64,000 nt of DNA from Rhizobium sp. ICMP 5592 (lineage in GTDB: Bacteria; Pseudomonadota; Alphaproteobacteria; Rhizobiales; Rhizobiaceae). This document shows positions 17,983-25,090 of this stretch, one piece after another. A program made the translations under genes and the position numbers. Each line of letters begins with the position of its first letter. The first letter of the stretch is position 1. Location of the stretch: the NCBI RefSeq assembly GCF_009498525.1, contig NZ_QSNT01000001.1:921032-985031 (forward strand), written 5' to 3'. Under the pieces are notes generated by a model, which saw only the letters and a program-made list of their open reading frames with translations, was not told the DNA's origin and made no database searches.

Positions 17983-18008
17983 GTGTCTTTCCGTGACTCT
18001 CTATTTGA

Positions 18009-18800
18009 TCAAGAGCGACTTGCATCCGTCTTGATTTCCGGCCAGAGCGGTTCAGTGGCCGCCAGCAAGGCCGGCGTGCCTGCCGCGATCCAGGGTATGC
18101 GGCTTTCAGGATCCTCACCGATCCGCACATCGAGCCCGGCTTCACGGGCAAGCACCGCACCGCCGGCGATGTCCCACATCGTCGTCACCTTTTGCAGATG
18201 TCCGTCGAAAATGCCGCGTGCGGCAAAGACGAGGGAGACGGATGTCGAATGGAAGGCTTCGACGACCCAGCCGGCGCGCCTCAACCCGATTTGAAGCTTG
18301 GCGGCATCGTCGAGATCGTCGGCTAGACTGTCGCCAAGTGACATGATGCGGACGTCCTGCGGAGGAATGGTGCGTGCAAGCGGCTTGCCGTTCATCAGCA
18401 GGCCGCTGCCATCGGCCGCCGCGTAGATCTCGCCCATGACTGGCATGGCAACGACGCCGAGTTCGGGGCGGCCGCCGCGCACGAAGCCGAGCGAGATCCC
18501 CCAAAGAGGTGAGCCACGCAGGAAATTCGATGTGCCATCGATCGGGTCGATGATCCAATAAGAACCTTCGGATTGCCCGCCGAATTCCTCGCCGACGATT
18601 GCTTCGCCGGGAAAGGCGGTAGCAAGCCGATCTCGGATGAAGTTTTCGACGGTCGTGTCGGCTTCGGAGACGAAATCCTGCACACCCTTGGCGTGGGTGG
18701 TGACCGTCTGGTGCGCTGCAAAGAAATGCAGCGCCTTGTCGGCGGCTTCCTCGATGATCGCGCTCGCCTGCGACAGGCGCTGGTTGGCGATGGGCATCAT
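18009..18800 (-). CDS. Inositol monophosphatase family phosphatase
   Basis: 263-residue Mg-dependent phosphatase of the IMPase/SuhB/HisN superfamily. Visible metal-site motifs are GEEFGG (about 70-75), IDPIDGTSNF (about 84-93, D85 and D88) and WDIAGG toward the C-terminus. Substrates of the family include inositol phosphates, histidinol phosphate and 3'-phosphoadenosine phosphate. It is the last gene of an operon whose preceding gene, overlapping by ATGA, encodes a glycerophosphodiester phosphodiesterase; this coupling suggests it dephosphorylates the product of that enzyme, for example inositol phosphate. That assignment is inference from context. Confidence 0.88.
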   Translation of the reverse strand: MMPIANQRLSQASAIIEEAADKALHFFAAHQTVTTHAKGVQDFVSEADTTVENFIRDRLATAFPGEAIVGEEFGGQSEGSYWIIDPIDGTSNFLRGSPLWGISLGFVRGGRPELGVVAMPVMGEIYAAADGSGLLMNGKPLARTIPPQDVRIMSLGDSLADDLDDAAKLQIGLRRAGWVVEAFHSTSVSLVFAARGIFDGHLQKVTTMWDIAGGAVLAREAGLDVRIGEDPESRIPWIAAGTPALLAATEPLWPEIKTDASRS

Positions 18801-19669
18801 GCGTTCCTCTTGGTCTCATGGCCGGCGAGCCATTGCTTGAATGGCGCAATCGTATCGGTCTGGACGGCGCCGACGCCTACCTCGGCCAGGGCGCCCCACA
18901 CACCTTCGGGGTCACGCAGCGCCCGGCTGTCGTTAAAATCGAGGTTGTGAGAGACATCGAGCGTATTGATCCATAGGCGGATGTTCTGACGCTCCAGTTC
19001 CTCGCGCCCCGTGGCGAGATCGGCAATGTTGGAAAACTTGACCTCCACCATCGGTGCCCGCAGAGGCTCGATCCGCTTCAGGTCTTCCGCGAATTGGCTG
19101 GGCCTGACGCGAAACATCGGCATGTGCGGAATGGAGCCGAACCAGTCGGCGTCGAGCACCGGGAACTGGCCGGATGCCGGCTCGATATCGGTCTTGATGA
19201 TGATCTGGTTCTGCATGTCGAGGCGCTTGATCGTCGCGATCACCAGCGGCAGGTCACGCGGATATTTCGTGTCGATGTTAACGAAGATCCGCCCGCGCGC
19301 CTCTTCCAGCGCTTCCTCCAGCGTCGGAATGTGCTCGTCGGTCACCGCCGCCGTCTCTCCGCCGCCACCGGCGCGAAGGCGTGCATTGCGGATTGTCGCG
19401 AGATCGCAGGCGCTGACAACGCCGGTGCCGGTCGATGTCCGGTCAAGCGTCGCGTCATGGATGACGACAAGCTTTCCATCCGCTGTCGCTTGCGTGTCGA
19501 TCTCGACGATTTCCACATTGAGCGCCGCCGCGTCACGGATCGACGTCAGCGAGTTTTCCGGCGCAGCCGTCCACAGGCCGCGATGCGCGATGGTGAGAAT
19601 ATCCGGATTGCTGCGCGAAACGAGCGAGAAAATGTCTGCGGAACGGGAGGCAGCGGTCTGGCTGGGCAT
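18797..19669 (-). CDS. Glycerophosphodiester phosphodiesterase family protein
   Basis: 290-residue GDPD-fold TIM-barrel enzyme. Signature residues are in IAHRGLWTAAPENSL (catalytic His, Arg, Glu, Asn) and EIDTQATADGKLVVIHDATL (Glu, Asp and second catalytic His), followed by DRTSTGTG. No signal peptide, so cytoplasmic like UgpQ. GDPDs hydrolyse glycerophosphodiesters to an alcohol plus glycerol 3-phosphate, or to glycerol plus a phosphorylated alcohol in some members. It lies 38 bases after an ABC permease and overlaps the phosphatase gene, so the imported substrate is probably a glycerophosphodiester. Confidence 0.9.
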   Translation of the reverse strand: MPSQTAASRSADIFSLVSRSNPDILTIAHRGLWTAAPENSLTSIRDAAALNVEIVEIDTQATADGKLVVIHDATLDRTSTGTGVVSACDLATIRNARLRAGGGGETAAVTDEHIPTLEEALEEARGRIFVNIDTKYPRDLPLVIATIKRLDMQNQIIIKTDIEPASGQFPVLDADWFGSIPHMPMFRVRPSQFAEDLKRIEPLRAPMVEVKFSNIADLATGREELERQNIRLWINTLDVSHNLDFNDSRALRDPEGVWGALAEVGVGAVQTDTIAPFKQWLAGHETKRNA

Positions 19670-19707
19670 GGGGAGAACTTTCGTATGGTTGAGGTTTGGG
19701 AGGAGGA

Positions 19708-20571
19708 TCAGATCTTGCCCATTCCGGCCGCCATCAGGTCGTCGCGCAGGATGCGTCCGGCGAGAACGAAGATGATCAGGGCAGGAAGGAGCAGGATGAA
19801 GGCAATGATCGATGCCAATGGCAGTTGCATCGAATAGGGGTCGAGAAACATGTAGAGCTTGATCGGCAATGTCTGGATGACAGGCGCGCCAACGATGAAG
19901 GACTTGTCGAATTCCTCGAAGCTGCCGATGAAGGAAAGAAGCCCGCCGGCCAACAATCCCGGCACGGCGAGCGGCAGGATGACATGCGCCAGAACGCCGA
20001 TGCTTCCCGCACCAAGCGACCGTGCGGCGTGAATGAGGTCGTCCGGAATAGTCTCGAGCGAGGCGGTCATCAGCCGGATCATCAGTGGCAGTGTGCCGAC
20101 GATCTGGACGAGAATGACGCCGACCATCGAATAGGAGAGGCCGAGTAGCAGGAATATCTGGCCGATGCCGACGGCAACGACGAGACCGGGAATGATGATG
20201 GGCGCGAGGATGAAGATTTCCACGACGCGCTTCAGCCGGAAGGGAAAGCGTGCCATGGCCCAGGCCGTGGGCAGGGCGATGATCGCGGTCGCGAAGGTCA
20301 CGACGATGGCGATGACGAGGCTGTTCAACGTGGCGTGCAACAGATTGGCATCCGCGAGAACGTCGAGCCAGCGGCCGAGCGTATAGCTCTGCGGCACGAC
20401 ATGCGGCGGAGCCCAGCCGTCGGCAACGCTCCAGAGGAACATCAGCGCCAGTGGCAGGGCGATGACAAGCGCGAGCATGAGATACAGCCCGACAGAGACG
20501 AGGACGCGATCGTCCTCAGTGAAGGTGCGGCGACGGGGCAGGGCGGGAGCGGTGTCGGCAAGCGTGCTCAT
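19708..20571 (-). CDS. ABC importer permease, second subunit (spermidine/Fe3+-type)
   Basis: 287-residue permease. The start at 20571 (MSTLADT) overlaps the stop of the first permease (ATGA); a longer frame upstream runs into that gene and is rejected. Six predicted helices from about residue 27; the coupling loop is in DLIHAARSLGAGSIGVLAHV. It resembles PotC/FbpB-type subunits. Together with the 20571-21425 product it forms the channel for the glycerophosphodiester-linked operon. Confidence 0.92.
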   Translation of the reverse strand: MSTLADTAPALPRRRTFTEDDRVLVSVGLYLMLALVIALPLALMFLWSVADGWAPPHVVPQSYTLGRWLDVLADANLLHATLNSLVIAIVVTFATAIIALPTAWAMARFPFRLKRVVEIFILAPIIIPGLVVAVGIGQIFLLLGLSYSMVGVILVQIVGTLPLMIRLMTASLETIPDDLIHAARSLGAGSIGVLAHVILPLAVPGLLAGGLLSFIGSFEEFDKSFIVGAPVIQTLPIKLYMFLDPYSMQLPLASIIAFILLLPALIIFVLAGRILRDDLMAAGMGKI

Positions 20572-21425
20572 CAGGTATCTTTCTGCGCGGCGCGGACGCC
20601 TATCCTGGCGGTCAGCGTGTAGTAGGCAATCAGGACGGCGATCGCGAAGAGGCTCAAAACCATCCCCATCGCATAGACCTGGGGGAACCTGCCCTGACTG
20701 AATTCGGCGACCATCAGCACCGAGAGTGGCCGCGCGACCGGCGGGCCGACGATGTCGGGAATGGCATAGGAGCCCATCGAACCGATGAAGGTCAAAAGGA
20801 TCGCGGCGGTGATGCCGGGCATGGCGAGCGGCACTTCGACGAAGAGGAAGGTCTTCACCCGAGAGGCGCCGAGCGAGCGTGCCGCCAGGCGGATATCCTC
20901 CGGGACGGCGGCAAAGGCGCTGGTGATGATCAGCGTCATGAAGGGGATCTGCTTCCACACCGTCGAAAGGATCACGCCGACGCCCCAGTCATCGCGCACG
21001 AGCTTGGGCAGGCCGAGACCCAAGGGTGCGAGCAGCCGGTCGAGAAAGCCGCCGCGTTCGGCGACGATGATCACCATCAGTGCGACGATGATGCTGGGGA
21101 CGGCCATCGGCAACTTGTAGAGGCCGTTGAAGAGCTTGCGGCCAAGGAAACTTCGGCGCAGCAGCAGCGCCAGCGGAATGGAGGCCAGGAGCGAGACGAC
21201 GACCGGGGCGACGCCGTAATAGATCGAGACGGACAGACCGCGCAGCATTGATGGCCGGGTAAAGATGCGCGCATACCATTGCAGCGTGAAGCTGCCGTCG
21301 TCCATGTGAAAGCTGCTGTTCAGGGCTGATAGCAGCGGCCAGCCGAAGAAGACGAGAAGATAGCCGACGCCGGGCGTCAGCAGCAGAAGGAGCCTTGCGC
21401 GGTCGCTGCGGAGGATCGGACGCAT
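20571..21425 (-). CDS. ABC importer permease, first subunit (spermidine/Fe3+-type)
   Basis: 284-residue permease with six predicted helices (first at about 12-32). The coupling loop is IRLAARSLGASRVKTFLFVE, with DEVALRIG-like spacing as in PotB/AfuB families. Its start codon overlaps the stop of the ATPase gene and its stop overlaps the next permease start, so the three genes are tightly coupled in translation. Confidence 0.92.
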   Translation of the reverse strand: MRPILRSDRARLLLLLTPGVGYLLVFFGWPLLSALNSSFHMDDGSFTLQWYARIFTRPSMLRGLSVSIYYGVAPVVVSLLASIPLALLLRRSFLGRKLFNGLYKLPMAVPSIIVALMVIIVAERGGFLDRLLAPLGLGLPKLVRDDWGVGVILSTVWKQIPFMTLIITSAFAAVPEDIRLAARSLGASRVKTFLFVEVPLAMPGITAAILLTFIGSMGSYAIPDIVGPPVARPLSVLMVAEFSQGRFPQVYAMGMVLSLFAIAVLIAYYTLTARIGVRAAQKDT

Positions 21426-22468
21426 CAGGCAACTCCCGCGAATTCCCGCTCGTCGAGCAGGTGTGCGGCGCCCTGGAAGCCAATCGCGACGTGGGTGCCG
21501 GGGGTGAGCAGTGCATCGCCGCCTACCTGGGCGACCTTGAGCGTCACCTCTCCAACGGCGACCGTATAAAGGACATTGGCGCCCATGAAGGATACCGATG
21601 TGACGACGCCGGGAGCGCGGTCATTTGATATAACCGATATGGTTTCGGGCCGGACGGAAATGCGGGCTGGCCCGGTGGCATGTGCGTCTAGCGCGATGAT
21701 CTCGCCCCAGGGCAGGTGTGCCTTCGCGCCTTCGGCGGCAACGGACAGAAGATTTGTCTGGCCGAGAAAGCTCGCCGTGAATGCCTTTTTCGGAGCGCGG
21801 TAGAGTTGCTGTGGCGTGCCGGTCTCGACCACGCGGCCGGCATTCATGAGAACGATGCGGTCGGACATGGCCATGGCTTCCGACTGGTCATGCGTCACAT
21901 AGATGCTGGTCGAGCCGATGCGGCGATGCAGCTCCACGAGTTCGTGACGCAGCGTATCGCGCAGCTTGGCGTCGAGATTGGAGAGCGGCTCGTCGAAGAG
22001 AAGCAGGGACGGTTGCATGACGATCGCGCGGGCAAGCGCCACACGCTGTTGCTGTCCGCCCGACAATTGCCGTGGCATGCGGTCGGTGAGGCCCGTCAGA
22101 TTGCAGATGTCGACGGCATGCTCGATCCGTCGCGCCCGCTCTGGCTTGGCGACGTGCTTCATCCGCAGGCCGAAGGCGAGATTCTTGCCGACCGTCATAT
22201 GCGGGAAAAGCGCGTAGGACTGGAAGACCATCGCGATATCACGCGCTTCCGGAGGCAGGGTATCGATCTTCTGTCCGGCGAGATGGATTTCGCCGGCGCT
22301 CGGCCGGCTGATCCCCATCAGAATGCGCAGAAGCGTGGACTTGCCGCAGCCGGAGGGGCCAAGGATGGTGACGAACTCGCCGCGCTCGACATCGATCGAC
22401 ACGGGATGGAGTGCGCGGCTCGTGCCGTAGTCCTTGGTAATATCTTTGATTTCAAGCGCGCTCATCAT
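21425..22468 (-). CDS. ABC importer ATPase (PotA/FbpC-like, TOBE domain)
   Basis: 347 residues from the ATG at 22468 (22465 is equally possible; a weak ACGGA site precedes both). The ATPase domain has Walker A GPSGCGKST, signature LSGGQQQR, Walker B LLLFDEPLSNLDAK and H-loop VTHD; the C-terminal 110 residues are a TOBE/OB-fold regulatory domain (RISVRPETI, VTSVSFMGANVLYTV). This form occurs in putrescine, ferric iron, thiamine, phosphonate and sugar-phosphate importers. It is the second gene of the operon after the binding protein. Confidence 0.93.
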   Translation of the reverse strand: MMSALEIKDITKDYGTSRALHPVSIDVERGEFVTILGPSGCGKSTLLRILMGISRPSAGEIHLAGQKIDTLPPEARDIAMVFQSYALFPHMTVGKNLAFGLRMKHVAKPERARRIEHAVDICNLTGLTDRMPRQLSGGQQQRVALARAIVMQPSLLLFDEPLSNLDAKLRDTLRHELVELHRRIGSTSIYVTHDQSEAMAMSDRIVLMNAGRVVETGTPQQLYRAPKKAFTASFLGQTNLLSVAAEGAKAHLPWGEIIALDAHATGPARISVRPETISVISNDRAPGVVTSVSFMGANVLYTVAVGEVTLKVAQVGGDALLTPGTHVAIGFQGAAHLLDEREFAGVA

Positions 22469-22497
22469 GGCATTCCGTCGTTCTGGGAAGAGGGGGT

Positions 22498-22522
22498 GGA
22501 CCGGACGCCCCACGTCCGGTCC
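22498..22522 (-). promoter_or_regulatory. Intercistronic hairpin between binding-protein and ATPase genes
   Basis: A perfect 10-bp GC-rich stem (22498-22507 with 22513-22522, 5-nt loop) starts 19 bases after the binding-protein stop. There is no T-run. It probably protects or separates the binding-protein message from the transporter message. Confidence 0.6.
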
Positions 22523-22541
22523 GGCAGCGGTCCGGCTCCCG

Positions 22542-23771
22542 CTACTGATTGAGCACTTTTTCATTGAGCGCTTCGGAAAGCGCCGTCGCCATATCCCAGA
22601 AGGCGGTCGCCGACAGTCGTGGATAGACGCTGTTCGGCAGGACATGGACCCGGGTTTCGGCCGAGATCAGGTCGTCGCTGATATCCGTGCGCGGCGAGCG
22701 GGAGGCCTTGTGCTCGAGTTTCCAGGTCTGGAAGTCCTTGCTGAAGGCCATGTCGATCAAGAGCAGGGCGGCGGCGACATGCTTGGCATTGGCGGGCACG
22801 AAGATCGCATCGCCGGAGCCGACCTGGCCGCCTTCGAGCAGTGTCAGGCGGAAGCTGTCGGGAAGCTGCTTGTTGGCAAGGAAGGTTATGACCTGATCTT
22901 CCCAGACCGTGCCCATGTAGAGCTGCTGGTTGTTGATGAGGTTCAGGGTGTCGGCATTGCCGTTCGTCAGTTCCGAGACCTTGAGGAGTTTGCGATAATA
23001 GTCCCAGACGGGCTCAAGGCAGTCCGACGTCATCGCCCAGTCCTCGGCTTGTTCGAGGCTCAGCGAATAGTCCGTCAGCTTGGCGCGGCAATCGCCTTTC
23101 AGATAGTTGAGCGCGACCGAGTAGATGAAGCCGCTGCCGGAGCCGCCCTTGGAGGGTAGAGTCACGCCCAGCCGCTTCGGGTTCTTCTCGGCCCAGGCGA
23201 GCAGATCGTCGAAATTCCTAGGCAGGTCGGTGTCCTTGACGAAGGCGGAATCGTAGCCGATTGCCGTCTGGTTCAGATGGACTAGCGGAAAGGCACCGCC
23301 ATGCGGCTTGCCGAAGACGGTCTCGGCCAGAACGGGATCATAGTGATCCATATTCGGCAGGATCTTCGTCAGTGCGATCTTACCGACGACGCCTGTGGAC
23401 GACAGCAGCGGATAGCCGCCGCCACCGGCGAAATAGACATCGACCGGGGCATCCTGGCCTGCCTTCTGCACGGCGATCAGCTGCTGGTTTGCCTGGTCGC
23501 CGACAACGTCGGTGTAGTTGACCTTGATGCCGTATTTCGCCTCGAAGCGAGTGGTCAGCTCCTTCCACGTATCGCCGAAACTGCCGGCGAAATTATACAT
23601 GGTGACGGTGCCTTCGGCTTTGGCGACAGGAACGATGACGTCATAGAAATTGTCACGGCTCACCTTGGAGAGATCGAAATCCAGGTTCTTCAAATTCGTG
23701 TCGGCCGCACGCGCCGGCAGTGTGGCGGTCGCCAGGATCAGCGCGCCAATGGCGAGACGTTTCATGGTCAT
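22542..23771 (-). CDS. ABC substrate-binding protein (AfuA/PotD-like) of the glycerophosphodiester operon
   Basis: 409 residues with a Sec signal peptide (MTMKRLAIGALILATATLPA, cleavage after ARA). The ATG at 23771 is preferred because GGAG lies about 7 bases upstream. The mature protein shows the class pattern VTMYNFAGSFGDTWKELTTR, then DVYFAGGGGYPLL and TLPSKGGSGSG. Proteins of this fold were first called ferric-iron binders, but some (AfuA) bind sugar phosphates; the Ser/Gly-rich loop SKGGSGSG would suit a phosphate group. With GDPD and phosphatase genes in the same operon, a glycerophosphodiester ligand is inferred. Confidence 0.88.
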   Translation of the reverse strand: MTMKRLAIGALILATATLPARAADTNLKNLDFDLSKVSRDNFYDVIVPVAKAEGTVTMYNFAGSFGDTWKELTTRFEAKYGIKVNYTDVVGDQANQQLIAVQKAGQDAPVDVYFAGGGGYPLLSSTGVVGKIALTKILPNMDHYDPVLAETVFGKPHGGAFPLVHLNQTAIGYDSAFVKDTDLPRNFDDLLAWAEKNPKRLGVTLPSKGGSGSGFIYSVALNYLKGDCRAKLTDYSLSLEQAEDWAMTSDCLEPVWDYYRKLLKVSELTNGNADTLNLINNQQLYMGTVWEDQVITFLANKQLPDSFRLTLLEGGQVGSGDAIFVPANAKHVAAALLLIDMAFSKDFQTWKLEHKASRSPRTDISDDLISAETRVHVLPNSVYPRLSATAFWDMATALSEALNEKVLNQ

Positions 23772-23814
23772 CAAGGTCTCCAACAAAAGGAAATGTTGCT
23801 CTCACTGCTATTAA

Positions 23815-23829
23815 TACACTTTAAGTGTA
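23815..23829. promoter_or_regulatory. Perfect 15-bp palindrome in the divergent ROK/importer promoter region
   Basis: TACACTTTAAGTGTA is a perfect odd-length palindrome in the AT-rich 140-base gap between the importer operon and the ROK regulator gene. A TTGTCA-like -35 on the minus strand lies just before it and would place the palindrome between -35 and -10. It is the most likely operator of the ROK protein. Confidence 0.6.
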
Positions 23830-23911
23830 ATATTTATGACAAGTCAGCAAAAGACCCTCAGGTGCTACGACGTGGATTGCGAGCCTTCCTCCGAGCGGCT
23901 AAGCCAGAAGC

Positions 23912-25060
23912 ATGACACTCAGGACTGCTTTCCCGACCAGATTCGACATGTCGCCGCTTGCGAGCGACAATGAACGGATGATCCTCGATATCGTGCGCCG
24001 TCTCGAGCCGATCGCGCGTTCGACGATCACGGCGCATACCAATCTGACCCAGCAGTCGGTGCATCGCCTTGTGGAAACGCTGATGGAGCGGGGTCTTCTT
24101 CGCGCCGGTGCGCCGCTCAAGGGCGTGCGCGGCCAGCCGAGCCCGACGATCGAACTGGTGAAGGAGGCGGTTTATTCCGTCGGCATCTCGATCAATACCG
24201 ATTCAGCCATCCTCTATCTGGCCGATTTCGGCTGTAATGTGGTTGCTGAGGAAACCCTGCGGATGGTGCCGAGCGATCGGCAGGCGACCATTGCCACTCT
24301 TCTCCAAACCCTTCAAGCCATCCTGAAAAAGCACGGCATATCGCGTGATCGCCTTGTGGGGCTCGGCTTTTCGATGTCGGGTTTTTTCGTCATGGACAAT
24401 CGCGAATTCAATGCGCCCGAGCCGCTGCGGGACTGGTCGCTTATCGATCTGCGCCCGGATCTTGAGCGTGCGTTCGAGCTTCCCGTCTGGCTGGAAAACA
24501 ATGCGACGACGAGCGCGATCGGCGAGAGCCTGCGCGGTGCCGGGCTCTGGTGTTCCACGTTCGCCTATCTTTCCTTCAACTACGGTTTCGGCGGTGGCCT
24601 CATCCTGGACGGCAAGCCCTTTTACGGCTTTCACGGCAATGCCGGCGAATTCAGCGGCATCTACAATCCGGATGAATCGCCGAAACGGCCCGCCTTGCAG
24701 TATCTGATCCTGACGTTGCAGGAGAACGGCATCGACATCCGTTCAATCGATGAACTGCACCAGCGCTTCGATCCGTCCTGGCCGGGCGTCGAGGCGTGGC
24801 TGGAGCAGACAATGCCCATGCTGGATCGGTTGATTGCGACTTTGATTGCCGTGCTCGATCCGCAGGCGATCGTGTTCGGGGGGCAATTGCCGCAGGAACT
24901 CGGGCGGATGATGATCGCCCGGGCGCATATGTCCTTCTCGCGCGCTCATCGATATGGTGTCGGACCGCGGGAAGCGAAGCTTGTGCTCAGCGAGACACGG
25001 GGGGATGCCGGCGCGATCGGCGCCGCCCTGTTGCCGCTGAAGCTCCGTTACTTTCTCTAA
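23912..25060 (+). CDS. ROK-family transcriptional regulator
   Basis: 382 residues: an N-terminal winged helix-turn-helix (about 18-75; LTQQSVHRLVETLMERGLL) followed by an ROK sugar-kinase-like domain. The usual ROK zinc motif (His plus CxCGxxGC) is missing; that region reads GNAGEFSG then NPDESPKRP, so this is a zinc-less regulator variant and unlikely to phosphorylate sugar. Residues 80-382 otherwise follow the fold (VSIN-like strand, GFSMSGFF, NNATTSAIGE). It is divergent from the glycerophosphodiester-type importer operon, with one palindrome between them, and so is its probable repressor. The inducer may be a sugar, a polyol such as inositol, or their phosphates. Confidence 0.88.
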   Translation: MTLRTAFPTRFDMSPLASDNERMILDIVRRLEPIARSTITAHTNLTQQSVHRLVETLMERGLLRAGAPLKGVRGQPSPTIELVKEAVYSVGISINTDSAILYLADFGCNVVAEETLRMVPSDRQATIATLLQTLQAILKKHGISRDRLVGLGFSMSGFFVMDNREFNAPEPLRDWSLIDLRPDLERAFELPVWLENNATTSAIGESLRGAGLWCSTFAYLSFNYGFGGGLILDGKPFYGFHGNAGEFSGIYNPDESPKRPALQYLILTLQENGIDIRSIDELHQRFDPSWPGVEAWLEQTMPMLDRLIATLIAVLDPQAIVFGGQLPQELGRMMIARAHMSFSRAHRYGVGPREAKLVLSETRGDAGAIGAALLPLKLRYFL

Positions 25061-25090
25061 CGGCTCAGTTCCACGCGGCGTTGACCTGTT

